This document shows positions 25,306 to 34,245 of a stretch of 64,000 nt of DNA, one piece after another. A program made the position numbers and the translations under genes. The notes under the pieces are model-generated. The model was not told the DNA's origin. It saw only the letters and a list, made by a program, of their open reading frames with translations, and ran no database searches. This DNA is from Candidatus Brocadia pituitae (GTDB taxonomy: Bacteria > Planctomycetota > Brocadiia > Brocadiales > Brocadiaceae): contig AP021856.1 in NCBI GenBank assembly GCA_017347445.1, positions 3,914,613-3,978,612 of the forward strand, given 5' to 3'. Each line of letters opens with the position of its first letter. Position 1 is the stretch's first letter.

Positions 25306-25532
25306 TTTTTATACTTAACCTTCAAGTCGGCATCAGAATAAATATCTTCTTCCGGGGCATTTAAAAAATCGAAACTACCGCCCGTTTCAGCAATTTTGTA
25401 TATTTCCTGATATAATGATTCGTCTTTGCCGGTACCCAAAAAAGTGATTATGACTTCCTGAGGTTCATTAAGATCAACTTTCTCAAGCAACTTAACCTTT
25501 TTTCCATCGAATATTCCCTTAATAGATATCAT
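25302..25532 (-). CDS. Small antitoxin-like protein (DUF104-like) upstream of a gutted MazF toxin
   Basis: The 76-residue protein starts MISIKGIFDGKKVKLLEKVD, similar in strand pattern to AF2212/DUF104-type antitoxins, and has an acidic C-terminal region (NAPEEDIYSDADLKVKYKK). I chose ATG 25532 because AGAGG lies nine bases upstream. ATG 25538 would place it only three bases away. Its stop overlaps the start of the MazF remnant, so the pair was an operon. It is now an antitoxin without a working toxin. Confidence 0.75.
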   Translation of the reverse strand: MISIKGIFDGKKVKLLEKVDLNEPQEVIITFLGTGKDESLYQEIYKIAETGGSFDFLNAPEEDIYSDADLKVKYKK

Positions 25533-25645
25533 AAACATTTTCCTCTAACATAAATTGGAACGTGGATGCTGAAATATACATTGATAATGATTTTTTAAAT
25601 TTCAAACACCCTCTTCAAAAGATTTTTCTTGCTGCTAAGCGCTTG

Positions 25646-26218
25646 TCACTTTGGCTGATATTTTGAGATTGTCCCGAGTTTTTCAAGAAATGCCTCTGCC
25701 ACACTGCGTGATTTTATCAAGACGGACGCCTCGTGGTTTTTTCTCAGTGCGCTATATGTCCAGTTCGTACTGCCCACAATGGTAATATAGTCGTCGATAA
25801 TCAATATCTTGCTGTGGGTAACACGGTCGATGCTATCGTAATAAACAGGGACGTCGGTCTTTTTCAGCAATTCGTAAGCCTCACTACTTTTTCTTTCCGT
25901 CTTTTTCCGCTTTTTCCCCGTTTCCCAAAACATCACGTTTTGGTCAAAGACAACCGTTACGGCTAATCCGCGCCGGTGTGCGTTAATAAGGTCGTTGATC
26001 AGGTTGTATTCCCACCCCTGCTTATATTTGGAATTAATATCGGCCAGGTACATGACACATAGGATAGATTTCTTTGCGGTGGTTAATGCCTGGTGTACCT
26101 GCGGGTAATAATCCCCATCCGTGAGCGGTATGACATCGTCGGCTGGCAGAGCAAAGGAAGGAGGCGTGTAAAAGATACCGAGAACAAAAACAACAATAAG
26201 GGAAATTTTATGTATCAT
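25646..26218 (-). CDS. Exported phospholipase D-like nuclease (single HKD motif)
   Basis: The protein has a signal peptide (MIHKISLIVVFVLGIFYTPP, ending SFA) and one PLD domain with HSKILIIDDYITIVGSTNWT, the H-x-K-x4-D and downstream GS-x-N motif. Single-motif members such as Nuc endonuclease act as homodimers on DNA or other phosphodiesters. The size of about 190 residues matches Nuc-type proteins. I chose ATG 26218 because it begins the signal peptide. The frame is open to 26254. A 41-codon frame ends five bases upstream and may be cotranscribed. Confidence 0.85.
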   Translation of the reverse strand: MIHKISLIVVFVLGIFYTPPSFALPADDVIPLTDGDYYPQVHQALTTAKKSILCVMYLADINSKYKQGWEYNLINDLINAHRRGLAVTVVFDQNVMFWETGKKRKKTERKSSEAYELLKKTDVPVYYDSIDRVTHSKILIIDDYITIVGSTNWTYSALRKNHEASVLIKSRSVAEAFLEKLGTISKYQPK

Positions 26219-26223
26219 CTGTT

Positions 26224-26349
26224 TCAGATATCTCCAGGCGCAGTAAGACCGCAACCAAATGAATCACCCTTCTTCGCAATGACCTGGACGCCCACAGGTG
26301 GACCGGACAAAAGGGGATGGGTAATCTTATTCCTTTCCAAAATACTCAT
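26224..26349 (-). CDS. Possible 41-residue small protein upstream of the PLD-like nuclease
   Basis: ATG 26349 is preceded by AGGAAGGA at a normal distance. The frame reads MSILERNKITHPLLSGPPVG, VQVIAKKGDSFGCG and ends TAPGDI five bases before the nuclease start. No family is recognised. The strong ribosome site and tight spacing are the only support. It could be a leader peptide or a truncated gene. Confidence 0.35.
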   Translation of the reverse strand: MSILERNKITHPLLSGPPVGVQVIAKKGDSFGCGLTAPGDI

Positions 26350-27326
26350 GACATATATTCCTTCCTGTTAATTGCCAATGAGCAAGAGCAACAATAGCAC
26401 TGCTTGTTTTTGCGACACGACAGCCAGGGAGGTTGCTTGAAGATATACAGGAATCATTGATGCCTCTTTGGCATTTTTTATTTTCTTGGCAAAACTATTT
26501 TTCGAAATTCGAAATTAACAGAAATGAAGGGCAAAGTCAATGAGTTATCTGTAGGGGTAGGCTGTATTGAACACACTGGCACGATCGGAACGGTATCAAA
26601 GATTGGTATCTGGCTTCTCATGATCAACTTTGGGGCATCCTTTGGTTACACGGCTGTGGGCAGGTTATCATTGCAATAGATATGCGCATAGACAAACCAA
26701 CATGATAACTAAAAATGGTACCAATAGGCTGTGTATCAAATTTTGGTTTTTCTGTATAGTTCTGAAGGTTAGAAATAGGGCATTGCAGAGCGCATTTTCA
26801 AGTCGTGGCATTAATTATGCGTAACCTGCATTCGGGTATAATGCCAAATCCGCTGCGGTAACCAGATGTATCTGCTAAAAAACGAAGCACACAAGATGTG
26901 TATGAAGAGATTGTATGTTCTGATCTTGCAATTTTTGTGAATTTCATTGAAAAAAGTGCTTTTTCCCCACAAGGAGAGTATTTCTCCAGATGAAAAGCCA
27001 GATACTACGTTTTCACAAGAAAAAGTGCCCATAAATTACTTGAAATAGGCAGAAATTTCGTTAACAAGCGAGGTTTAAAAATCTCGCTTGTTTTAGGACT
27101 AGTTGAACAAACCGCACGAGATGCGATGTTTCCACCACAGTTTTTATCTATTCATCGTCAAAGGAGTTATTTAAAAGTTGACTTATCCAGGATGCGGCAG
27201 AAATATCACATATGCCGGATTCATTATCAGAAAAACCCATGAAAATTAAGGACTAGGAGGATATCATTCTTTTGGCATTGCTATTGCTCAATAAAAATAT
27301 ATAACAGAAATACTCAAAAGACTCTT
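26350..27326. other. Gene-poor stretch
   Basis: About 980 bp with no supported gene. It contains one strong hairpin at 27064-27093 (listed separately). Open frames of 60-70 codons here have no ribosome site, no recognisable product and poor codon use. It may be the decayed edge of the accessory region. Confidence 0.5.
27064..27093 (+). terminator. Perfect 10-bp hairpin, terminator-like
   Basis: AACAAGCGAG and CTCGCTTGTT form a ten-base perfect stem around a ten-base A/T loop, with TT directly after on the plus strand and AA before, so it could terminate weakly in either direction. No gene ends immediately before it. Confidence 0.55.
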
Positions 27327-27605
27327 GTGAATAAAAGGGATAATGCCGTGGTGCTCGATCTTATACAGTACATTTACAAACATCGGAATGCAAAAGATAC
27401 CATTGAAGGTATCATTCAGTGGTGGATTTCAAATGAGCCACGGTTTAAATGGAGAAAAGAGGAGGTCCAGGCAACCATCGACTTTTTGGTTTCAAAGGGG
27501 TGGTTAGTAGTCCGGCATAACCATGTGTCACCTCAAAAAATTTATGCCGTCAATAAAGAACGAGTGGAAGAAATGGAGGCATTTTTGGCAAGGTACAAGG
27601 ACTGA
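27327..27605 (+). CDS. Small winged-helix-like hypothetical protein
   Basis: The 92-residue protein begins at GTG 27327: MNKRDNAVVLDLIQYIYKHR. The pattern of three helices followed by VSKGWLVVRHNHVSPQKIY and a charged helix resembles a winged helix-turn-helix domain, as in small regulators. No named family is recognised. Neighbouring sequence on both sides lacks genes. A strong Shine-Dalgarno is not evident. Confidence 0.6.
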   Translation: MNKRDNAVVLDLIQYIYKHRNAKDTIEGIIQWWISNEPRFKWRKEEVQATIDFLVSKGWLVVRHNHVSPQKIYAVNKERVEEMEAFLARYKD

Positions 27606-28214
27606 GAAAAAAAGAGGCAACCAATCAAAACAAAACGAGTATGTATAGCGCGCACGCTTGTCCCAAGATGGCGGGGGTTCGAGAGTGGTGTACAGTGTAC
27701 AGTCAACAAGATGATTAAACTCGTGAGTAAAAGTCCTACCCTGACAATTGCCTCATCTTTACCCACATTTAAAACGGAATACAGGGAATGGATGAAATAA
27801 GTGAGGGGCAAGCAGTGAAAAATGTGGAAGACGATTAACGAAATGCATCGAGACAAGATGACACTTCATTCTCCTTACGGCATGCGACTACGAAATTACT
27901 TCTCATAATTCTTTACGCAACAAAGGTTCTCCACCTGCGAGATATAGGCTAACAGCGCAGATTTGGGTCATTTCGCGCACCATACGAAATATAGCCTGCA
28001 ATAAAACGTTGCGCCTAACAGCGAATCTGCACACCCATGCCCATAATAAGTTACGCATGACAAGGGGGGTAACAACGATTGTAGCCGACCATTTCCCAAG
28101 AAACGAATGGTATTGTTGATGGTTTTTAACCTTTGTTACCTATCTACCAATCAATTATAGCCGGAGAAAGCATGTTACCCCAAAGGCAGGTCCAATTGCA
28201 ATCGGTAGCGCGAT
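27606..28214. other. Intergenic stretch
   Basis: About 610 bp without a supported gene. It includes GTGTACAGTGTACAG at about 27689, a short tandem motif, and two similar pieces around GCCTAACAGCG / GGCTAACAGCGCAG near 27950 and 28015. Nothing identifies them. Confidence 0.5.
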
Positions 28215-28436
28215 TTACTCACAGACAACCATCTTCATCTGGCAAACACAGGAAACAATATTCTCGGCCATCTTCCGGTCTCCCATGACACCAAAGGAGA
28301 TCATTGCTACGACATCACCTATCCTGAGCCAATGTACCACCCTTGCCCCCTGTCGGGACAAGATAACTGCACTTTGATCTAAAACAATAGAAATGTTCAG
28401 ATGGCAGAATAATTCATAAGTAAAACTTAAGGACAT
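28215..28436 (-). CDS. Short protein with weak resemblance to the C-terminus of MoaE
   Basis: The 73-residue frame starts inside the end of the transporter gene and has ARVVHWLRIGDVVAMISFGV, then GDRKMAENIVSCVCQMK. The order hydrophobic-His, I-G-D, strand, (H/D)R, helix with Cys and Lys resembles the C-terminal half of molybdopterin synthase large subunit. The active-site Lys region appears as QMKMVVCE. The N-terminal half of MoaE is absent, so this would be a fragment. The resemblance is by eye only. Confidence 0.35.
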   Translation of the reverse strand: MSLSFTYELFCHLNISIVLDQSAVILSRQGARVVHWLRIGDVVAMISFGVMGDRKMAENIVSCVCQMKMVVCE

Positions 28437-29793
28437 AATATCTTAGCCAGATATAAACTGTTGATAAAATAATCATTTCGATAGTAAGAGGTATTCCATA
28501 GATCAGATATTTTTTGAATGATATGGGATATCCTGCCTTTTCTGCAAGGCCAAGGGTAACAATATTTGCAGATGCCCCGATAGGCGTTGCATTCCCGCCC
28601 AGACAAGTGCCAAGCGCAAGAGACCACCATACAGGCATGAGTGTTGAATGTTGTATAATCAATTTTAAATCCAGTCCCGAGGGCAAGAGTGTCTGTGCCA
28701 TATCGGTAACAAGGGGAATTACGCTAGCGATTAAAATCGTATTTTCCATAACGGTTGAGGCAATAGCAGAAAACCACAGGATTATCATTGATGTAACAAA
28801 CATGTTTTCTGCATCGGGTTTTGTGAATGAAATCATGTAATCAGAAAGCATAGAGATCAACCCCACCTTGACAACACCAGCTACCACAATGAAAAGCCCT
28901 ATAAAATAAAAAAGGGTTGACCATTCCAATTCCCGTAACACGTTTTGGAGATTTTCCTTTGAAATAATAAGCAAAATAGCAGCCCCTAGAATGGCAATGG
29001 TTGCAGGCTCCAGATGAATCCGGCTAGAAAAGATAAATCCTGGAATAACTAATCCTAAAACACCAAGTGACCTTATGAGTAAACTGTAGCTTTTAATCAT
29101 CTCATATTCATTTATGGCCAGTATCTTCTGCCGTACCTCCTCTTTCACCCGGAATTTTTTGCCAAAGAGAAGTTTAATGGTTAAGAGGAAAAAGGAAAAA
29201 ACAAAGAGTACCGCTGGTGTTAAATGATAGATAAAATCCATAAAGGTAAGTTGCACCTTGCTTGCAATCAGTATATTGGGCGGACCGCCAATGAGCGTGG
29301 CAGTACCGCCAAGACTGGAGGCCATAATTTCTGACAGCAAAAATGGAAAAGGATCGATCTTCAGTTCATCCGCGATGAGCAAGCTCACGGGAATAAGGAT
29401 GAGAACCGTGGTTACGTTATTAAGGAAGGAAGAGAAAACTGTTGTAATGCCGGTAAAAAGAACCAGTATCCATACGGGTCTTCCTCTGGCCAGTTTTGCA
29501 GACTTTATCGCCAGAAATTGGAATACGCCCGTTTTGCTGAGGATGTTGACGATAACCATCATGCCGAAGAGGAGGAAAATAACGTTGTAATCAATGGCGT
29601 ATTTCCGGTCATAAAAGGCTTCGTGCTGGGTAACGATATTAAGCGCCATCATCAGGCCACCGCCAGCCAATGCAACCTTTGTTTTATCAAGTCTTTCCGT
29701 GATAATTAAGCCAAAGGATACAATAAAAATGCCTGTGGCTATCCAGAAAATCATGCGTAGGTTTCTTTCATAGCGAAAAAGTACGCTGTTCAA
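28414..29793 (-). CDS. ArsB/NhaD-type ion transporter
   Basis: A 459-residue inner-membrane protein with about 11-12 hydrophobic segments. The two inverted-repeat signatures of the ion-transporter superfamily are clear: SSLGGTATLIGGPPNILIAS and GGNATPIGASANIVTLG. Members include NhaD sodium/proton antiporters and arsenite or anion transporters, and sequence alone does not choose among them. It overlaps the upstream CBS gene by four bases (ATGA), suggesting that ligand sensing by the CBS protein regulates transport. Confidence 0.88.
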   Translation of the reverse strand: MNSVLFRYERNLRMIFWIATGIFIVSFGLIITERLDKTKVALAGGGLMMALNIVTQHEAFYDRKYAIDYNVIFLLFGMMVIVNILSKTGVFQFLAIKSAKLARGRPVWILVLFTGITTVFSSFLNNVTTVLILIPVSLLIADELKIDPFPFLLSEIMASSLGGTATLIGGPPNILIASKVQLTFMDFIYHLTPAVLFVFSFFLLTIKLLFGKKFRVKEEVRQKILAINEYEMIKSYSLLIRSLGVLGLVIPGFIFSSRIHLEPATIAILGAAILLIISKENLQNVLRELEWSTLFYFIGLFIVVAGVVKVGLISMLSDYMISFTKPDAENMFVTSMIILWFSAIASTVMENTILIASVIPLVTDMAQTLLPSGLDLKLIIQHSTLMPVWWSLALGTCLGGNATPIGASANIVTLGLAEKAGYPISFKKYLIYGIPLTIEMIILSTVYIWLRYYVLKFYL

Positions 29794-30239
29794 TCTTTCC
29801 TAAGAATTTTCATTATGTGCCTGACCAGGTTCATAAGATGCACAATTCCAACAACTTTGCCATCCTTAACCACAGGGAGGGTATGTATTTTATTAACCGC
29901 CATGAGGGCAGCTGCTTTCATTAACGTATCATCTTCATGCACTGATAAGAGCGTTTTTGTCATGATTTGTGTACTAGCCAGATTTCTGCTTTCAATACAT
30001 TTATTTTCTAAGTAATGTTCATTGATTGCGGAAATGAGGAATTCATCAAACGTTAAATATTTAGGAATAAGCGCCTTTACAATATCTGTCTCAGTTACAA
30101 TCCCCACCAGGTTATCTTCTGCATCAACGACAAAAACAACGCGATATTTCACCTCATCAAGCATTCTGACAAGATGTTCAAACGTGTCTGTGGTTCGGGC
30201 AAGATTCGGAGTTGTGTCCATAATATCTTTTACTTTCAT
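29790..30239 (-). CDS. CBS-domain pair protein
   Basis: The 149-residue protein is a stand-alone Bateman module with two CBS repeats: VKDIMDTTPNLARTTDTFEH, VVFVDAEDNLVGIVTETDIV, then MTKTLLSVHEDDTLMKAA and LPVVKDGKVVGIVHLMNLV. Such modules bind adenine nucleotides and regulate partner proteins. Translational coupling to the downstream transporter (four-base overlap) makes that the likely partner. Confidence 0.9.
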   Translation of the reverse strand: MKVKDIMDTTPNLARTTDTFEHLVRMLDEVKYRVVFVVDAEDNLVGIVTETDIVKALIPKYLTFDEFLISAINEHYLENKCIESRNLASTQIMTKTLLSVHEDDTLMKAAALMAVNKIHTLPVVKDGKVVGIVHLMNLVRHIMKILRKD

Positions 30240-30502
30240 AATCTCACGCCCCTCTGTAATTGTGGTTCTGCATGCAAACAGGACAAGTCTCCCTGTATCT
30301 TCATGTAATCATGGCAAAGCAAATAACCGTTCTCTTTGATTGTTGTCAGACAAAAACATTGTAATAAGAGATTCCCGTTTTACCAAGAGCAAAAAGTGTT
30401 TGCTGTGACAAATCACTATGTGTGAGCTCTTTGAGTTATATCGTTTCGTCCGTGTGTCTCTGCCTTTTTCGTTGGACAGTGTTCAATGGCAAGAATAGCG
30501 AC

Positions 30503-30534
30503 TTGACCTCAGGTATCAGGTTTTGTTATATATT
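30503..30534 (+). promoter_or_regulatory. Promoter for the zinc-ribbon gene
   Basis: TTGACC at 30503, then an A/T-rich TTATATATT at 30526-30534 giving a -10 with spacing of 17-18 bases. It lies about 70 bp before the chosen ATG. Confidence 0.5.
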
Positions 30535-30603
30535 GAACAATTATCATCTTGTGGCATCAGTAGTTACTTTTTCAAATGGCAACATGTTGCCGGAGGATCG
30601 TAT

Positions 30604-31086
30604 ATGGCTTCTGAGAATATAAAATTGTGTCCGGAATGCGGATCGGAGTATTATGCACATATTTCAGCATGCGCCGACTGTGGCATCCCCCTAAAAATGC
30701 CGGAAGAGCTCGAAAAAAAGAAGGATAAAAAACCGGATGTTGCAGCTCATCTCCATGGTGAGTGGGTTGCAATCAGGGAGGAAGGGAAAGAAGGTATACG
30801 GGAGTTGTCGGATGTACTTTCGAAAAATGGCATCCCTTCTCAAATTGCATTGGCTCCGGGTTGCAGTACGGGAAAGTGCGGATGCCGGTACCTTCTTTTG
30901 GTGACAAAACGAGATGTGGACACTGCACACGATTGTATTGAGAAATTTCATTTACAAAAGTATCCAGAAATCAAAATCTCCCGGGAATGGGAATCACAGG
31001 GGAAATGCCCTGCCTGTGGTTATCGTGTGGGTCCCGACGCGAAAGAATGCCCTGATTGCGGCCTCTTGTTCATGAGTGAAACGTAA
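30604..31086 (+). CDS. Double zinc-ribbon protein
   Basis: The protein has two zinc ribbons: LCPECGSEYYAHISACADCG at the N-terminus and CPACGYRVGPDAKECPDCG at the C-terminus. The middle has an alpha/beta segment (GEWVAIREEGKEGIRELSDV, LSKNGIPSQIALAPG) like the DUF2007 signal-transducing fold, plus CSTGKCGCRY. ATG 30604 follows GGAGG at the right distance; the frame is open to 30523. About 160 residues. Function unknown. Confidence 0.75.
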   Translation: MASENIKLCPECGSEYYAHISACADCGIPLKMPEELEKKKDKKPDVAAHLHGEWVAIREEGKEGIRELSDVLSKNGIPSQIALAPGCSTGKCGCRYLLLVTKRDVDTAHDCIEKFHLQKYPEIKISREWESQGKCPACGYRVGPDAKECPDCGLLFMSET

Positions 31087-31127
31087 TTGTATTCGTTTAC
31101 TTTATGCAGTTATCTAAGGAGGAAACC

Positions 31128-31217
31128 ATGTGTACAAAAAAATTGGCATTTCTGATCACAATGATCCTGCCTTTTTTATTCACATACACGGCAAATGCAG
31201 ATGAGACTTGCACGTGA
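31128..31217 (+). pseudogene. Orphan signal peptide of a truncated exported protein
   Basis: AAGGAGG precedes ATG 31128. The frame reads MCTKKLAFLITMILPFLFTY and TANADETCT and stops after 29 codons. It is a textbook signal peptide with cleavage after ANA, and nothing of the mature protein remains. The junction lies at about 31214, where the repeat shared with 16137 begins. The rest of the gene was replaced by the higA fragment. Confidence 0.7.
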
Positions 31218-31250
31218 GATTCCAGCGGTGCAACGGTTAAAAAAATATAC
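31216..31250 (+). repeat. Short repeat shared with 16137-16169
   Basis: Second copy of the EIPAVQRLK coding fragment. Its right edge runs into the higA fragment. Confidence 0.5.
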
Positions 31251-31456
31251 CGCTTGAAGAGTTTTTAATTCCTATGGATATCGCCCAACGGGAATTGGCA
31301 AAGAAAATTCATGTTCCCTATCAGAGGATTAATGAAATTATCAACAAGTGCCGTGAAGTGACACCCAGTACAGCTTTACGGCTTGCAAAATTCTTTTGGG
31401 TTTCAGAAGATTTTTGGATGAATCTGCAACTTAGGTGTTTCAATCTTCCGGGATAA
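31250..31456 (+). pseudogene. HigA-family antitoxin fragment
   Basis: Reading from 31250: PLEEFLIPMDIAQRELAKKI, VPYQRINEIINKCREVTPST, ALRLAKFFWVSEDFWMNLQL. This is the core of a HigA antitoxin of a different subgroup from the two at 14.4 and 16.7 kb. The N-terminal residues before PLEEF are missing, and the end (RCFNLPG) is already the antisense of the dioxygenase gene. Both ends are thus truncated. Confidence 0.8.
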
Positions 31457-31825
31457 GCACCAAATCGAATTCTCCCTCCGTGCTGCCCGTCACAGGGTAA
31501 TACTGGGTAACCAGTGCCCGGCAGACTTTTGCTGTGATTTTGATATGAATATGCGAAGGTCTGCCGCCATAGGGTGGGGGAAAATTGCTTTCAAATTTAT
31601 ATGCACCATCTTTATCAGAGAACATCGTAGCGCGATGATCATCATCATAGTTACCATCCGGGCCGGTTAGCCAGAACTCGATCCTCGCTCCTGCTATAGA
31701 TGAACAGTCTGCGCTTGATCTGACAGTTCCGCTCAGGACGTGACCTTTGCCCACACCGATTCTTTCCGGTGCATTTGGTACGTAAAATGGCCCAAGGGCA
31801 TCCGGAGGTGTTGGTTTGCATGGGC

Positions 31826-32974
31826 TAGTGTATACTTGCAAAAATAAGTTAAATATAGTAGACTCCTTTTATTTCTATATGAAGGAGGTCTGCCATGCCA
31901 AGAAAAGCACCAATACCTTGTTGTTCGGAGCAAGATCGGCAGATTCTTGCCGAATGGGCTAATAGTCGGAGTGCAGAGTGGAGGCTTGTTGGACGAGCTA
32001 AAATCATGAACATGCTGCTTGCCGGAGAGCAGGTGAATAAGGTGGCCACAGCCCTTGGGACATCCCAGAAAACTGTTATTGAGTGGCGTGGTCGCTTTAG
32101 TACAAACGGGATCAAAGGCTTGTACGATCTGCCTCGTTCCGGCAAACCTGCGAAATATGATAAGGAGTTTCGCAATCAGGTTTTGAAGACATTGGAGCTT
32201 GAGCCGCCAAAAGGACAGGCAAGTTGGGATGGTCCCTCCCTTGCAAAGCATTTGGGGGCATCAGACGATGCCATCTGGCGTATTCTTCGAAAGGAAGGCA
32301 TTTGCCTTGCGCGGCAAAGAAGCTGGTGTGTGAGTACTGACCCGGAATTTACGACCAAGGCGGCTGATATCGTAGGTTTATACCTGTCCCCGCCAGAGAA
32401 TGCCATAGTGATTTCTGTTGACGAAAAGCCAAGTATACAAGCTTTAGAGCGAACCAAAGGCTATGTATGTACAAGCAACAGAAAAATCGTACATGGTCTT
32501 AAAAGTACCTATAAGCGTCATGGGACGCTGAACCTGTTTGCAGCTCTCAACGTGGCAACAGGAACTATTCATACGCAAACAACAGAATTAAAAAGACGAG
32601 TGGAATTTCTGGCATTCATGGATCAACTGCTTTTGGATTTACCGGATAGCGACAAGAAGGAAATCCATGTTATTCTCGACAACTACTGTATTCACAAGCG
32701 AAACGGGGAATGGTTGGCAGCACACCCGAATGTTAAATTCCATTTTACACCTACTTCTGCAAGTTGGCTCAATCAGGTGGAAATATGGTTTGGTATTCTT
32801 TCGAGAAAAGCTTTGAAGAACGCCAGCTTTAAAAGTGTTGAGCAATTGAGGTGTGCAATCGAGGCATTCATCGAAGCTTATCAACCGAATGCAAAACCTT
32901 TCGTGTGGCGTAAGAGAGAGGTTAAGGGTTCGCAATTAAGAAATACTATAATGAATTTATGCAATTAAGCACTA
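31826..32974 (+). mobile_element. IS630-family element, copy 1 (intact)
   Basis: The core is 31828-32972 with TA duplicated at both ends in a CTAG target. The ends form imperfect inverted repeats: CTAGTGTATACTTGCAAAAA at the left against CTAGTGCTTAATTGCATAAA from the right. It carries one full-length transposase gene. A second copy lies at 42405. Confidence 0.93.
31895..32968 (+). CDS. IS630-family transposase
   Basis: The 357-residue protein has an N-terminal HTH region (AGEQVNKVATALGTSQKTVI, EWRGRFSTNGIKGLYDL) and the IS630/Tc1 DDE catalytic domain: VISVDEKPSIQALERTKG (Asp), HVILDNYCIHK (Asp) and SWLNQVEIWF (Glu). ATG 31895 follows GAAGGAGG. The frame is undamaged, so this copy could be active and could mobilise copy 2. 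Confidence 0.95.
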   Translation: MPRKAPIPCCSEQDRQILAEWANSRSAEWRLVGRAKIMNMLLAGEQVNKVATALGTSQKTVIEWRGRFSTNGIKGLYDLPRSGKPAKYDKEFRNQVLKTLELEPPKGQASWDGPSLAKHLGASDDAIWRILRKEGICLARQRSWCVSTDPEFTTKAADIVGLYLSPPENAIVISVDEKPSIQALERTKGYVCTSNRKIVHGLKSTYKRHGTLNLFAALNVATGTIHTQTTELKRRVEFLAFMDQLLLDLPDSDKKEIHVILDNYCIHKRNGEWLAAHPNVKFHFTPTSASWLNQVEIWFGILSRKALKNASFKSVEQLRCAIEAFIEAYQPNAKPFVWRKREVKGSQLRNTIMNLCN

Positions 32975-33218
32975 GTACTGGTTGCCTGAAAGGGCATCGT
33001 TGATTTTTCTGCTTTCGCCTGTGATAGCCCGAACAGGGGTGTTTCTCTATGGATAATTCCCAGGCAAAAAAGGGCCAGAAACAAAAAGCAACATCTGAAA
33101 TAGTATAATAGCCGGTTCACAATCTACCCCTCCAAACATTTACATAAAGACCCGGTCTGCCACAGATACCGTACAGAGGAGAAAAGATTGTTTTTTATAG
33201 ACAGAACACGTTATCCCG

Positions 33219-34178
33219 TTAATTAGTAACAATTCTGAAAACCATTCTAAGGATGACAAGAAACATGCCGGCAGAAAAGAAGAAGATAGTCACAAAGGTA
33301 AGTGGAATGCTGGGGTTGTTTTTTACGCTGACTACGACTCCGGGCACAGAACCTATGTCCTCGAAAATAATCTTTGCTCCATGGATCTCTTGCGCATTAT
33401 TCTCGCCAATCGGTAAATAGACGGGATTGTTTCCAGCTGCGGATACTAATTTTAGCACTGGATAGCGATATTGAGGAGGCATATACAAATCGGCAATGCG
33501 TACCTCTTTGCCGTTTACGTTAAAGGTTTCGCTGACTTTAAGACTGGATGAATGGTTATCCACCTTCAGGACTATGCTTGATGCTATCCAGCCATAATCC
33601 TGCATCAGGATTTCGGATATCCCATGCCGTAAAAGAACGGGATTGTTGTAACCGAGGGTGTCTGAGAATTCGGTACCATCCTTTCTGACGGCAACAGATG
33701 CCGTTATTTTTTTAGGCATACCATTTGGGTACGCACTTGTTTGAAGATCGGTAACCTTCATTTCAAAACCACCCAGATCAGTCCACTCCTCTGCTACGGA
33801 TACAGGAGGTTCCGTTGTTGAATAGAGTCCGCCAATGAGGTGTGCAAGCAAGGTGATAACAAATCCAATGTGTACAACCGATGCACCATACAAAGTAACC
33901 TTTTTTACACCACTTCGTGCTTTTTTCAAAATCGAGTCAAGCGTACACAAAAAGGTGTTAATGCCGTAAAGAATACAGGCAAGAAACAGGAGATAAAACC
34001 ATAGATGGAGAGGTCGCTTGTGCGTGAAGAAAAAAGAGATATCCTCGCCGGAAAGTCCCGCATATTGACGGGGACAGAAGTTCATAATCAGACTGCCAAT
34101 GATAAGGAGACCAGTAACAGTAAATCCGGTGATAATGCCCAGTTTCTGTGACTTAAATATTGCATAGATTATTTTCAT
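33219..34178 (-). CDS. resB: ResB-like System II cytochrome c biogenesis protein
   Basis: ResB (CcsB) works with CcsA to deliver heme and attach it to apocytochrome c on the outer side of the membrane. The 319-residue protein has about three N-terminal membrane helices, with FLCTLDSIL and VVHIGFVITLLAHLIGGL (the conserved His in a membrane helix), a large outer domain, and a C-terminal helix IFFFSAGMFLVILRMVF. It is shorter than Bacillus ResB. It lies 67 bp after ccsA in a parvulin-ccsA-resB operon. Confidence 0.85.
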   Translation of the reverse strand: MKIIYAIFKSQKLGIITGFTVTGLLIIGSLIMNFCPRQYAGLSGEDISFFFTHKRPLHLWFYLLFLACILYGINTFLCTLDSILKKARSGVKKVTLYGASVVHIGFVITLLAHLIGGLYSTTEPPVSVAEEWTDLGGFEMKVTDLQTSAYPNGMPKKITASVAVRKDGTEFSDTLGYNNPVLLRHGISEILMQDYGWIASSIVLKVDNHSSSLKVSETFNVNGKEVRIADLYMPPQYRYPVLKLVSAAGNNPVYLPIGENNAQEIHGAKIIFEDIGSVPGVVVSVKNNPSIPLTFVTIFFFSAGMFLVILRMVFRIVTN

Positions 34179-34245
34179 ATTACCATACCCAACCTGGGAT
34201 AAACCAACGCGGAAAAATAGTTACCGGGACAATAGAGAAGCCCGT

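Larger units (their letters stand above)
31440..33120 (-). pseudogene. Intradiol dioxygenase-like exported protein, split by IS630 copy 1
   Basis: The 3' part (31440-31825) encodes CKPTPPDALGPFYVPNAPER, GVGKGHVLSGTV, DGNYDDDHRATMFSDKDGAY and HIHIKITAK, the catalytic-type beta sandwich of intradiol ring-cleavage dioxygenases. Removing the element (and one TA) joins it in frame to a 5' part that starts at GTG 33120 after GGAGGGG: MNRLLYYFRCCFLFLALFCL, a signal or membrane segment, then KAEKSTMPFQATSTSP. The restored gene is 534 bp (177 residues). The metal-ligand His pair is visible as SHIHI, with a Tyr in TQYYPV. Confidence 0.82.

Noticed and set aside
31440-31841. 133-residue dioxygenase as a complete gene
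   Set aside because: The N-terminal MQVYTS comes from the IS630 end; removal of the element restores a longer frame with its own ribosome site.
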